NCBI RefSeq assembly: GCF_003075035.1
Contig: NZ_QCZE01000004.1
Span: 101,334-165,333 of the forward strand
Length of the DNA: 64,000 bases
Source of the DNA: Zobellella maritima
GTDB taxonomy: Bacteria > Pseudomonadota > Gammaproteobacteria > Enterobacterales > Aeromonadaceae
Direction of reading: 5' to 3'
Shown here: piece after piece, positions 54,104 through 64,000 of the stretch
Position numbering within the stretch: position 1 is the first letter of the stretch
Layout: the number at the start of each line of letters is the position of its first letter
Position numbers and translations under genes: made by a program
The notes under the pieces: generated by a model
Seen by the model: only the letters and a program-made list of their open reading frames with translations
Database searches by the model: none
What the model was told of the DNA's origin: nothing

Positions 54104-55411
54104 ATGAGCAAAACACACCTAACCGACGTAAAATTTGCCCAGCTTGACCTGGACCCGCGTGTTCAGGCCGGACTGGAGGCAAAAGGATTTCATCACTGCA
54201 CGCCTATTCAGGCGCTTGCACTCCCTCATCTACTCGCGGGCAAGGACATTGCCGGGCAGGCCCAGACCGGCACAGGCAAAACCATCGCCTTTCTCGCCGC
54301 CACCTTTAACCGTCTGTTGCTTACCCCGGCTCCCGAACAACGCCAGATCAATCAACCCAGGGCCATCATCATGGCGCCGACCCGAGAGCTGGCGGTGCAG
54401 ATCTATAACGATGCCGACACCCTCAGCGCCAGCACAGGCCTGAAGCTGGGCCTGGCCTACGGTGGCGAAGGCTACGAAAAACAGGTGCAGGTACTCGAAG
54501 CCGGGGTGGATATCCTGATCGGCACCACGGGCCGCATCATCGACTTCTTCAAGCAGAAGGTGTTCAGCCTGGATGCCATCCAGGTGGTGGTGCTGGATGA
54601 AGCGGATCGCATGTTCGATCTGGGCTTTATCAAGGACATCCGCTTTCTGTTCCGCCGTATGCCAAGTGCCGAACACCGCCAGAACATGCTGTTTTCCGCC
54701 ACCCTGTCACTGCGGGTACAGGAGCTGGCCTATGAGCATATGAACAGTCCCGAGCATGTGCAGATAGAACCGGAACGCAAGACCGGCATCCGCATCCAGG
54801 AAGAACTGTTCTATCCGTCGCAAGAAGACAAGATGCTGCTGTTGCTGACCCTGATGGAAGAAGAGTGGCCCGATAAAGCCATTGTTTTTGCCAACACCAA
54901 GCACAGCTGTGAAGAAGTCTACGCCTGGCTGCACCACGACAATCACAGGGTCGGCCTGCTGACCGGCGATGTGCCCCAGAAGAAGCGGCTGAAGATCCTG
55001 GAAGACTTCACCAGTGGCGCCCTCGACATACTGGTGGCCACCGATGTGGCGGCCCGCGGCCTGCATATCCCCGATGTCACCCATGTCTTCAACTACGATC
55101 TCCCCGACGACGCGGAAGACTATGTACACCGTATCGGCCGAACCGGTCGTGCCGGTGCCAGTGGTCATTCCATCAGCTTCGCCTGTGAGGAATATGTGTT
55201 CAACCTGCCGGCCGTCGAAGCCTACATCGAGCACGAGATACCGGTCAGCAAGTATGACAGCAATGCCCTACTGGATGATGTTACCCCGCCCAAACGCATT
55301 CATCATCACAGGGCTGCGATGAACCGGGGCTCCCGTGAACGACAGGGACAAGGCGGTGCACCCCGTCGCGGCAGCAACAATCGCCGTCGTCGTCCGCAAA
55401 ACCGAGGTTAA
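54104..55411 (+). CDS. rhlB: ATP-dependent RNA helicase RhlB
   Basis: The 435-residue DEAD-box protein has [30 protein letters not shown], and [10 protein letters not shown], with a basic C-terminal tail rich in Arg, Gly and Asn ([18 protein letters not shown]). It is the degradosome helicase that unwinds structured RNA for PNPase. gppA follows 5 bp later, the conserved pair. Confidence 0.95.
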   Translation: MSKTHLTDVKFAQLDLDPRVQAGLEAKGFHHCTPIQALALPHLLAGKDIAGQAQTGTGKTIAFLAATFNRLLLTPAPEQRQINQPRAIIMAPTRELAVQIYNDADTLSASTGLKLGLAYGGEGYEKQVQVLEAGVDILIGTTGRIIDFFKQKVFSLDAIQVVVLDEADRMFDLGFIKDIRFLFRRMPSAEHRQNMLFSATLSLRVQELAYEHMNSPEHVQIEPERKTGIRIQEELFYPSQEDKMLLLLTLMEEEWPDKAIVFANTKHSCEEVYAWLHHDNHRVGLLTGDVPQKKRLKILEDFTSGALDILVATDVAARGLHIPDVTHVFNYDLPDDAEDYVHRIGRTGRAGASGHSISFACEEYVFNLPAVEAYIEHEIPVSKYDSNALLDDVTPPKRIHHHRAAMNRGSRERQGQGGAPRRGSNNRRRRPQNRG

Positions 55412-55416
55412 GCAAA

Positions 55417-56910
55417 GTGACGACCTCCGCCCTGTATGCGGCCATCGATCTGGGCTCGAACAGCTTTCATATGTTGGTGGTACAGGAAGTTGCGGGGGCC
55501 TGCCGCACCCTGGCCAAGGTCAAACGCAAGGTGCGCCTGGCTGCCGGTCTGAACCCGGATGGCAGCCTGGATCGGCCAGCCATGGAGCGAGGATGGGACT
55601 GCCTGCGACTGTTCGCGGAGCAACTACAGGATGTACCGACCAACAATATCCGCATCGTCGGTACCGCCACCCTGCGCCTGGCCACCAACATAGACATCTT
55701 TCTCGAGCGGGCTCAGGCCATCCTGGGCCATCCCATCCAGATCATTTCCGGTGAAGAAGAAGCCGCCACCATCTATGAGGGCGTTGCCTGGACCTCGTCC
55801 GGCCTGGGTAAACGGCTGGTAATCGACATCGGCGGCGCCAGCACCGAGCTGATTATTGGCCAGGACGCCTGCCCTCAGCTGCTGAACAGCCTGCATATGG
55901 GCTGTGTCACCTGGCTGAACCGGCATTTTTCCGATAACAGGCTCAACGAACACAACTTTAATCAGGCGATCGGCGCCGCCCAGCGGGAACTGGCCCCGGT
56001 CGCCGCCGCCTATCTCAAGCTGGGCTGGCAGGGCTGTATCGGTGCTTCCGGTACCGTGCAGGCGATTCAGGAAATCATGATCGGCCAGGGCGAGAATGAA
56101 TGTATCACCCTCGACAAGCTGCGACATCTGCAACGACAGGCCATCGCCTGCGGCAGCATGGAACGACTGCAGCTGCCCGGCTTACAGCCCGAGCGCATCC
56201 CGGTATTTCCCTCCGGCCTGGCTATTTTAATCGCCCTGTTTGATACCCTGGCGATCGAATCCATGGTGCTGGCCGGTGGCGCCCTGCGGGAAGGCCTGAT
56301 CTATGGCATGTTGGGCAAGCGGCAGGAATGCGATGCCCAGGAACGCACCGCCGACAGCCTGATCGCCCGCTACCAACTGGATCGGGAGCAGGCTGAAAGG
56401 GTCAGAAACACGGCACTACGGGCGTTGCAGCAGGTAGCACAACCGCTGGCACTGGATCCGGTGACTGCCAATCCCATACTCCGCTGGGCAGCCATGCTCT
56501 ACGAGCTGGGCTTGTGCATCGAATATAAACAGGCACCGGCCCATGCCGCCTATATCATAAGTCACATCGACTTGCCCGGTTTTACCCATGCCCAGAAACA
56601 GCTGCTGGCGGCCCTGCTGCTCAATCAACGGGATGAGTTCAAGCTGGAGCCGCTGCGACAACAAAGCGCCCTCGGGTTTGAGCAGGCATTACAGCTGGCC
56701 CGCCTGCTGCGGCTGGCCATTATCCTCTGCCTGCGCCGCACCCGCGGCACCGTGCCCGCATTTCAGCTCACCACCAACGGCAAGACGCTGACCCTCAGCC
56801 TGCCCGCCAGCTGGAACCGGCATCACCACCTGCGGGCCAGTGAGCTGGCTCAGGAAGCTCGTCGCCAGACCGAACTGGGCTGGCCGCTGGTTATCCGGGA
56901 ACAGCAATAA
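55417..56910 (+). CDS. gppA: Guanosine-5'-triphosphate,3'-diphosphate pyrophosphatase GppA
   Basis: A GTG start at 55417 gives 497 residues. The ASKHA-fold Ppx/GppA motifs are AIDLGSNSFHMLV, the phosphate-loop EEEAATIYEG and VIDIGGASTELIIG, followed by a C-terminal HD-like helical domain. It converts pppGpp to ppGpp and may hydrolyse polyphosphate. It is coupled to rhlB and ends at a bidirectional terminator. Confidence 0.94.
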   Translation: MTTSALYAAIDLGSNSFHMLVVQEVAGACRTLAKVKRKVRLAAGLNPDGSLDRPAMERGWDCLRLFAEQLQDVPTNNIRIVGTATLRLATNIDIFLERAQAILGHPIQIISGEEEAATIYEGVAWTSSGLGKRLVIDIGGASTELIIGQDACPQLLNSLHMGCVTWLNRHFSDNRLNEHNFNQAIGAAQRELAPVAAAYLKLGWQGCIGASGTVQAIQEIMIGQGENECITLDKLRHLQRQAIACGSMERLQLPGLQPERIPVFPSGLAILIALFDTLAIESMVLAGGALREGLIYGMLGKRQECDAQERTADSLIARYQLDREQAERVRNTALRALQQVAQPLALDPVTANPILRWAAMLYELGLCIEYKQAPAHAAYIISHIDLPGFTHAQKQLLAALLLNQRDEFKLEPLRQQSALGFEQALQLARLLRLAIILCLRRTRGTVPAFQLTTNGKTLTLSLPASWNRHHHLRASELAQEARRQTELGWPLVIREQQ

Positions 56911-56932
56911 AAAAGGCGCCGCGGCGCCTTTT

Positions 56933-56934
<2 letters not shown>
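56907..56934. terminator. Bidirectional terminator between gppA and hemB
   Basis: AAAAGGCGCC and GGCGCCTTTT form a self-complementary stem with A- and T-runs on both sides, serving both convergent genes. Confidence 0.92.
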
Positions 56935-58733
<1,799 letters not shown>

Positions 58734-58737
<4 letters not shown>

Positions 58738-59483
58738 GGCTCCTGATCCTGCTGTGCTTCGGCGTCTTCCTTGCGTACATAAAAGCGGGAAAAGAACACC
58801 CCTACCTCGAACAGCAACCACATGGGAATGGCCAGCAGGGTCTGGGAAATCACGTCCGGTGGCGTCAGCAGCATGCCGACAATAAACACCACCACGATCA
58901 CGTAAGGGCGTTTGCCGGACAGCTCCTTGGGGCTCGTCACTCCTGTCCAGCACAGCAGTATGGTGGCAATGGGAATTTCAAAGGCGATGCCGAAGGCCAC
59001 GAACAGTCCCAACACAAAATCCAGGTAGCTGGCAATATCCGTGGCGATGGTCACTCCTTCCGGCGCCATCTTGGTGAAAAATCCGAAGGCCAGCGGAAAC
59101 ACCACGAAATACGCAAATGCAGCCCCGGCATAAAACAACAGGGCACTGGAAAATACCAGAGGGGCGATCAGGCGTTTTTCATGCTTATAGAGACCCGGGG
59201 CAATAAAGGCCCACACCTGGTACAGGACATAGGGAATCGCGAAGAAGAATGACACTATCAACGTCAGCTTGAGCGGTGTCAGGAAGGGGGTCGCCACCCC
59301 GGTGGCGATCATGCTGGCCCCTTCCGGCAGCTGGCTCAGCAGCGGTTCGGCCAGTATGGTATAGATGTCATTGGCAAAATAAACCAATGCCAGGAACACT
59401 GCCAGGATGGCGGCAAATGCACGTAATAGGCGGCTTCTCAGCTCGACAAGATGGCTGATAAGGGGTTGCTGTGCTTGACTCAT
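58734..59483 (-). CDS. tatC: Sec-independent protein translocase subunit TatC
   Basis: The 249-residue protein has six membrane helices and the TatC signatures [16 protein letters not shown] and [18 protein letters not shown] with [20 protein letters not shown]. It is the receptor for twin-arginine signal peptides. It starts one base before the tatB stop region, in the tatABCD operon. Confidence 0.96.
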
Positions 59484-59846
59484 TTAGGACTTATCCTGAG
59501 GCTCGATCGATGCGTTCGCAGGGGGACTGATTCTCTGTTCGCTGCCGGCTGGCTTTTCGTAGGGCCGATTAACCGACTCGGCAGCTTCTTTCAGCTTATC
59601 GATGGACTCCTGGAGCTCGGGGCTGAGATCCTTCATTCCCAGCTGTTCGGCCTTTTTCAGGTCCCGATGCAGCTCTTCCACTTTTAGTTCCTGGGCAAGT
59701 TCGGTTTTAACCGCATTGGCGGTATCACGCACCGTTTTGAACAAACGAGATACCGTTCTGATGGCCACCGGCAAACGCTCGGGCCCAAGCACCAGCAGCC
59801 CGATCACGGCAATCACGATCAGCTCCCAAAAACCGATATCGAACAT
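59484..59846 (-). CDS. tatB: Sec-independent protein translocase subunit TatB
   Basis: The 120-residue protein begins [20 protein letters not shown], with the conserved GFWELI and GPERLP hinge, followed by an amphipathic helix and a charged tail. It forms the receptor complex with TatC. Confidence 0.95.
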   Translation of the reverse strand: MFDIGFWELIVIAVIGLLVLGPERLPVAIRTVSRLFKTVRDTANAVKTELAQELKVEELHRDLKKAEQLGMKDLSPELQESIDKLKEAAESVNRPYEKPAGSEQRISPPANASIEPQDKS

Positions 59847-59848
59847 GA

Positions 59849-60103
59849 TTACACCTGATCTTTATCTTTGGCTTTATCCTGCTCTTTCTGATTCAGCGAC
59901 TCACCCTGCTCTTTTTTATCGGCTAACTGTTGCTGCTCGAAATCAGCATCTTTCTTGCCCTGATCATCATCGGACATCGCCTTCTTGAAGCCTTTTACCG
60001 CCGAGCCCAGATCGGCTCCCATTCCCCGCAGCTTCTTGGTACCGAACAGCAGCACCACGATCAGGACGACGATAAGCAATTGCCAAATACTGATTCCACC
60101 CAT
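59849..60103 (-). CDS. tatA: Sec-independent protein translocase subunit TatA
   Basis: The 84-residue protein begins [20 protein letters not shown] with the FGTKKLR hinge, then an amphipathic helix ([13 protein letters not shown]) and a Lys/Asp/Gln-rich tail. TatA polymers form the translocation pore. It is the first tat gene, 80 bp after ubiB. Confidence 0.95.
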   Translation of the reverse strand: MGGISIWQLLIVVLIVVLLFGTKKLRGMGADLGSAVKGFKKAMSDDDQGKKDADFEQQQLADKKEQGESLNQKEQDKAKDKDQV

Positions 60104-60184
60104 AACAACTTCATCCTATATAGAAAATGAATGACCAAGATACATTAACCCGGCTGCCGACAGACAACCCCGAACCAGATCAAA

Positions 60185-61825
60185 CTAGCGTGCGCTGACC
60201 CGGCTCCATCCCAGCAACCATACTACCAAAGTGGTCCCCAAACCAGTCACCGCCCAGGAGGTTTGCTCCATTCCCAGCAGCAGTATGCTGCCAAGCAACA
60301 GGCTGGCGCCCATCACCAACAGGAAGTTGCCCTGCCCCTGGTTCTTGTTATGCCGGGAAAACTGATCGTAAAGACCCTGCAGATGGCGATTATGCAGCTT
60401 CGCCTGACGCAGGGAGTCGTATATCAGCTCCGGCAGATCCGGCAGCTTCTCGGCCCAGAAAGGCGCATTCCCCCGCACCGCATTGATCACTGCCTTGTAG
60501 CCCACCTGCTGCTGCATCCAGTCTTCCAGGAACGGCTTGGCGGTTTTCCACAAATCCAGCTGGGGATACAGCTGGCGGCCGACCCCCTCTACATAGAGCA
60601 ACGTCTTCTGCAGCAACACCAGCTGCGGTTGCACCGCCATATTGAATCGCCGGGCGGTATTGAACAGGTTGAGCAATACATGGCCGAACGAAATTTCCGA
60701 CAAGGGCTTTTCAAAGATCGGTTCCAGCACGGTGCGGATCGCCGACTCGAATTCCTCCACCTTGGTATCCGCCGGTACCCAGCCCGACTCCACATGCAGC
60801 TCGGCCACCTTGCGATAATCCCGGTTGAAGAAAGCCAGGAAATTTTCCGCCAGATAGCGTTTATCGTCCCGGTTGAGGGTACCGACAATACCGCAGTCGA
60901 TCCCAATCCACTGGGGATCCTGCGGGTGCTCATAGGAGACAAAGATATTACCCGGATGCATATCCGCGTGGAAGAAACTGTCACGGAACACCTGGGTAAA
61001 GAACACCTCGACCCCCCGCTCCGCCAGCAGCTTCATGTCGGTGCCGTTGGCCTCAAGCGCCTCGATGTCCGATACCGGGATACCATATATTCGCTCCATC
61101 ACCAGTACATTTTCATGACAGTAGCTGGGATAAACTTCCGGCACATACAGGGTCCGGGCCCCTTCGAAGTTCCGTCTGAGCTGAATGGCATTGGCCGCTT
61201 CCCGCAACAGATTCAGCTCATCAAACAAGGTCTTGCGGTACTCCTCGACCACCTCCACCGGCCGCAGGCGGCTGCTGCGCTCGGGCACCAGCCGGGCAAT
61301 CAGGCTGGCCATGGAATGCATCAGACTGACATCCGCCGTGATCACCCGCTCGATACCCGGTCGGATCACCTTGATGACGATTTCCTGACCGGTCTTGAGG
61401 CGGGCGGTATGCACCTGGGCAATGGAAGCCGACGCCAGGGGCACTTCGTCAAACTGATCGAATAGCGTCTCTATCCTGGCGTTCAGGCTGCTTTCGATCT
61501 GCTTGCGAGCCAGGCGGCCATCAAACGAAGGCACCCTGTCCTGCAGCAGGGCCAGTTCTTCGGCAATATCCGGCGGCAGCAGATCCCGGCGGGTCGACAG
61601 CATCTGGCCAAATTTGATAAACACCGGGCCCAACGACTCCAGCGCCAGCCGAATACGTTTACCGCGGGACAGGTCAGGATGCTGGTTTTTCAGCCAGAAG
61701 ATACTTTTACGGGCCCAGCGGGCAGGCCATACCTGTAACCGGGTAGGTATCAGCTCGTCCAGGCCATAGGTGAAGATGGTTTTGCCGATCTTGTAGAGTC
61801 GCAGCAGCTCCCGCAGCTTTCTCAT
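60185..61825 (-). CDS. ubiB: Ubiquinone biosynthesis protein UbiB
   Basis: The 546-residue atypical kinase of the ABC1/UbiB family has the KxGQ motif ([18 protein letters not shown]), the Ala-rich nucleotide loop [13 protein letters not shown], ExD-type and catalytic parts [14 protein letters not shown] and [10 protein letters not shown], and two C-terminal membrane helices. It supports ubiquinone synthesis, probably by ATPase-driven lipid extraction. Its start overlaps the ubiJ stop by one base. Confidence 0.95.
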   Translation of the reverse strand: MRKLRELLRLYKIGKTIFTYGLDELIPTRLQVWPARWARKSIFWLKNQHPDLSRGKRIRLALESLGPVFIKFGQMLSTRRDLLPPDIAEELALLQDRVPSFDGRLARKQIESSLNARIETLFDQFDEVPLASASIAQVHTARLKTGQEIVIKVIRPGIERVITADVSLMHSMASLIARLVPERSSRLRPVEVVEEYRKTLFDELNLLREAANAIQLRRNFEGARTLYVPEVYPSYCHENVLVMERIYGIPVSDIEALEANGTDMKLLAERGVEVFFTQVFRDSFFHADMHPGNIFVSYEHPQDPQWIGIDCGIVGTLNRDDKRYLAENFLAFFNRDYRKVAELHVESGWVPADTKVEEFESAIRTVLEPIFEKPLSEISFGHVLLNLFNTARRFNMAVQPQLVLLQKTLLYVEGVGRQLYPQLDLWKTAKPFLEDWMQQQVGYKAVINAVRGNAPFWAEKLPDLPELIYDSLRQAKLHNRHLQGLYDQFSRHNKNQGQGNFLLVMGASLLLGSILLLGMEQTSWAVTGLGTTLVVWLLGWSRVSAR

Positions 61826-62442
61826 TAATGGTCTACCTTATCTGTCAGTGCCGCCAGGCGTCCCTGCAGGCGCAACAGTTGTTTATCCAGCTCGGTCACC
61901 TGATCACAAAAGTCGGCCAGTTCCAGGGGGCCAACCGCCAGCCTGGCTTCTTCCAGCACATAGTCACCGAGATGCCGACTCGCCGCCGTCAACCGGTTGT
62001 GCATACCGACAGACAACTCCCGCCCGTGACGGCACAGCAAGTGAGCCATCACATCGCCGGTATAGCCGGCCAGGATATCTTCCATATCGAGTAGCGGATC
62101 CTTGAGCAAGGTCGAAAAATCCTGCCACAACTGGGGGTCGCCTTCCAAATCGATGCGTCCCTCGCGGATGTATTGCATCAATAACCCCTTATCCTTGAGT
62201 AGCCCCAGGGCGTCGAGCGACAAGGTCAGGTGGCTGTCGGGCTGGCCTTCGTAGTTCTGCATGACATCCAGCCTGTCCTTGGAGAACAGCAGGTAACAGG
62301 AACCCAGACTGGTAACCGTCAATTGCAGCACCTTGCCCGCCAACGGCTGGACTTTTTTCAGCCGCTCGGGAGCCAGTTGCAAAAAGCGGTTGAAACCGGC
62401 TTCCAGGGTTCCGGTAACCACGGGAATCAGCAGGCTGGCCAT
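61825..62442 (-). CDS. ubiJ: Ubiquinone biosynthesis accessory factor UbiJ
   Basis: The 205-residue protein has an N-terminal SCP2 lipid-binding domain (about residues 15-115; [20 protein letters not shown]) and a C-terminal helical part ([20 protein letters not shown]). It scaffolds the soluble Ubi metabolon with UbiK. It is translationally coupled to both ubiE and ubiB. Confidence 0.94.
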   Translation of the reverse strand: MASLLIPVVTGTLEAGFNRFLQLAPERLKKVQPLAGKVLQLTVTSLGSCYLLFSKDRLDVMQNYEGQPDSHLTLSLDALGLLKDKGLLMQYIREGRIDLEGDPQLWQDFSTLLKDPLLDMEDILAGYTGDVMAHLLCRHGRELSVGMHNRLTAASRHLGDYVLEEARLAVGPLELADFCDQVTELDKQLLRLQGRLAALTDKVDH

Positions 62443-63194
62443 CAGAATTTAAACCCGCGATGCAGTGCCACTATACCATCGGTCAGGTTGAAATATTCGG
62501 TCTGCTCGAAACCAACCTCCTCCATCATGGCCTTCAGGGTGTCCTGATCCGGATGCATGCGGATGGATTCGGCCAGGTACTGATAGCTGTCACTGTCGCT
62601 GACAACCAGGGAGCCCATCTTCGGCAATATGTTGAAGGAGTAGAAATCATAGAGCTTGCTCATCACCTCGTGCTGGGGTTTGGAAAACTCCAGCACCAGC
62701 AGCCGCCCACCAGGCTTCAGCACCCGAAACATGGAAGCCAGCGCCCGATCCTTGTTGGTTACGTTTCGCAGACCAAAGGCAATGGTGATCACATCGAAGT
62801 AGTTGTCGGGGAATGGCAGATGCTCGGCATTGGCCTGTACATAGGCGATATTGTTGCCCAATCCCTTGTTGCGCAGCTTGTCCCGGCCGACCTTAAGCAT
62901 GGAATCATTAATATCGGCCAGTACCACCTGCCCGCTCTCGCCCACGATACGGGAAAATTTGGCGGTCAGATCACCGGTTCCGCCGGCCAGATCCAGTACC
63001 TTCTGGCCCTTGCGGACACCGGAGCAGTCAATGGTGAAGCGTTTCCATAACCGGTGAATGCCGAACGACATCAGATCATTCATCACATCGTATTTGGCTG
63101 CCACCGAATGAAATACACTGGCCACCATCTGCTCTTTTTGCTCGGCATCCACTGTTTTATAGCCAAAGTGGGTCGCTTTTTGCTGCTCTGACAT
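62442..63194 (-). CDS. ubiE: Ubiquinone/menaquinone biosynthesis C-methyltransferase UbiE
   Basis: The 250-residue class I methyltransferase has the SAM loop [39 protein letters not shown], and the UbiE-specific [20 protein letters not shown] and [20 protein letters not shown]. It methylates demethylmenaquinone and the ubiquinone precursor. It heads the ubiE-ubiJ-ubiB operon; the gap to crcB is 56 bp. Confidence 0.96.
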   Translation of the reverse strand: MSEQQKATHFGYKTVDAEQKEQMVASVFHSVAAKYDVMNDLMSFGIHRLWKRFTIDCSGVRKGQKVLDLAGGTGDLTAKFSRIVGESGQVVLADINDSMLKVGRDKLRNKGLGNNIAYVQANAEHLPFPDNYFDVITIAFGLRNVTNKDRALASMFRVLKPGGRLLVLEFSKPQHEVMSKLYDFYSFNILPKMGSLVVSDSDSYQYLAESIRMHPDQDTLKAMMEEVGFEQTEYFNLTDGIVALHRGFKF

Positions 63195-63250
63195 GCCTTA
63201 CCACACCTGAAAAATGAAAGGGCTAGTGTACTGCAAATCACCAGGCGGGG

Positions 63251-63637
63251 CTAACGGGAAGCCAGCATGTTATTGGTGAGCTGCATACCCAAATAGGCAA
63301 ACATAATACAACAGAGTACATTAAGGGAAACGTTCAACAGGGCCTTGAGCAGGTTACCCTGCTCCAGCAACAATACTGTGTCCATCGAGAAGGAAGAAAA
63401 AGTGGTCAGGGCCCCCAACATGCCGACCATCACAAAGGGGCGCCAGGAGTGAGGACTGACGATGCTGTGCTGTACCAGCACAAACATGATTCCCATCAAC
63501 AGTGATCCGGTCAAATTGACCGTAAGTGTGCCATACGGAAACCCACGCCCCAGCAGCCGGGCCATCAGCTCGGTCACACTAAAACGCAAGATGGCCCCCA
63601 TGGCGCCGCCCATCCCAATAAATAGCAGGGTTTGCAT
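63251..63637 (-). CDS. crcB: Fluoride efflux channel CrcB/Fluc
   Basis: The 128-residue protein has four membrane helices, GGAMGAILRFSVTELMARLL near the start, the conserved NLTGSLLMGIMF and the GMLGALTTFSSFSMDT pore segment with Phe residues. It forms a dual-topology dimeric fluoride channel. No fluoride riboswitch-like leader was recognised. It lies downstream of the rRNA operon terminators, on the same strand. Confidence 0.93.
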   Translation of the reverse strand: MQTLLFIGMGGAMGAILRFSVTELMARLLGRGFPYGTLTVNLTGSLLMGIMFVLVQHSIVSPHSWRPFVMVGMLGALTTFSSFSMDTVLLLEQGNLLKALLNVSLNVLCCIMFAYLGMQLTNNMLASR

Positions 63638-63708
63638 ACCGTTCGCCCGACGAAAAGAAAGAGAAGAGCCGCCATTGTAGGCAGATAAGCGTCAAAAAGG
63701 TACCAAAC

Positions 63709-63738
63709 GCAAAAAGCCCTTCACATCGGTGAAGGGCT
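63709..63738 (-). terminator. Second rRNA operon terminator
   Basis: AGCCCTTCAC (63715-63724) and GTGAAGGGCT (63729-63738) form a tight stem with a four-base loop; on the minus strand a T-run follows (63714-63710). Confidence 0.88.
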
Positions 63739-63832
63739 GTTCGATGGGCTGCCCGGCATGACTCGGGAACGGCTCGCTCGCCGGCTTTCAAGGCATGGCC
63801 TTTGTCATGTGCAAGATACCGGCCGCCGAAAC
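63739..63832 (-). other. Spacer between the two rRNA operon terminators
   Basis: These 94 bp contain no tRNA. On the minus strand the frame begins RYLAHDKGHALKAGERAVPE, a string I recall from many spurious rrn-linked protein entries in Aeromonadales and Vibrionales. It is probably a conserved non-coding tail of rRNA operons. Confidence 0.45.
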
Positions 63833-63867
63833 GAAAAAAAGCCCGATACAACAGTATCGGGCTTTTC
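63833..63867 (-). terminator. First rRNA operon terminator
   Basis: GCCCGATAC (63841-63849) and GTATCGGGC (63854-63862) with a four-base loop, followed on the minus strand by a seven-T run (63840-63834), eight bases after the 5S gene. Confidence 0.93.
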
Positions 63868-63874
63868 TATTGGG

Positions 63875-63992
63875 TGCCTGGCAGTGACCTACTTTCACAT
63901 GGCAGCTGCCACACTATCATCGGCGCGGGTGCGTTTCACTTCTGAGTTCGGCATGGGATCAGGTGGGACCACAACGCTATCGCCGCCAGGCA
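63875..63992 (-). rRNA. rrf: 5S ribosomal RNA
   Basis: The minus strand reads TGCCTGGCGGCGATAGCG at the 5' end and CACTGCCAGGCA at the 3' end, which pair as helix I. The internal CCCACCTGATCCCATGCCGA loop is a near-universal 5S sequence. Length about 118 nt. It is the last gene of an rRNA operon whose 23S and 16S genes should lie beyond the right edge of the window. Confidence 0.97.
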
Positions 63993-64000
63993 TAAACTGG

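Noticed and set aside
63579..63851. 90-codon minus-strand frame across the rRNA operon tail and crcB start
   Set aside because: It runs through two terminators and into crcB in another frame. It matches a known class of spurious rrn-associated predictions.

Overview
The window is chromosomal DNA of a gammaproteobacterium. The best fit is an Aeromonadales-type marine organism (Oceanimonas, Oceanisphaera or Zobellella relatives), but this is inferred from gene content and order and was not tested by any search. Core blocks have the usual gammaproteobacterial order: sbcC-sbcD, rep, csdA-csdE, tcdA, ilvC divergent from ilvY, ubiK, fre-ubiD, rho, trxA, rhlB-gppA, hemB, tatD-tatCBA, ubiB-ubiJ-ubiE, crcB, and the end of an rRNA operon (5S).

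Layout. (1) Positions 1-3373 hold an AT-richer accessory locus, all on the minus strand: a VpsR-like regulator cut by the window edge and a four-gene operon. The operon encodes a Gly-X repeat secreted protein, an Asn/Gly-rich secreted protein, a C39 peptidase with a signal peptide, and a secreted protein with a double-glycine-like motif. It looks like an undescribed extracellular-fibre or amyloid-like system. (2) 3856-10040 holds a YbdG-type mechanosensitive channel with a frameshift inside an 18-bp palindrome, a glutathione transferase, and an M20 amidohydrolase/Na+ symporter operon divergent from a LysR gene. (3) 10147-23349 is mostly housekeeping: DUF3360 transporter, sbcCD, an EamA exporter, MarR, cytochrome c5, rep and csdAE.

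(4) 23594-35425 is a catabolic island lying between csdE and tcdA, which are neighbours in E. coli. Two divergent operons share an intergenic region with two TGGTATACCA palindromes, probably operators of the island's GntR-type regulator. The enzyme set (luciferase-like monooxygenase, flavin reductase, aldehyde dehydrogenase, alpha/beta hydrolase, succinate-semialdehyde-type dehydrogenase, BCCT betaine carrier) matches the logic of trigonelline (Tgn) degradation, and resembles pyridine ring cleavage. A RibB-type protein may support flavin supply. DUF1185, DUF1330, carboxymuconolactone-decarboxylase-like and Nudix proteins are unexplained partners.

(5) 36608-37693 holds tcdA's upstream flank and a decayed, internally deleted group II intron directly downstream of the ilvC terminator. 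(6) 37724-40232 is ilvC/ilvY with two TTTCA-N5-TGAAA palindromes between them. (7) 40287-48105 is a second catabolic cluster: TRAP transporter, DapA-family lyase, FAD-dependent oxidoreductase, PuuC-like aldehyde dehydrogenase and a divergent GcvA-like LysR regulator, substrate unknown. (8) 48261-63992 is core genome with a strong ubiquinone theme (ubiK, ubiD, ubiB, ubiJ, ubiE), Tat export, transcription termination, redox and heme genes, ending in 5S rRNA. No CRISPR array and no tRNA gene were seen.
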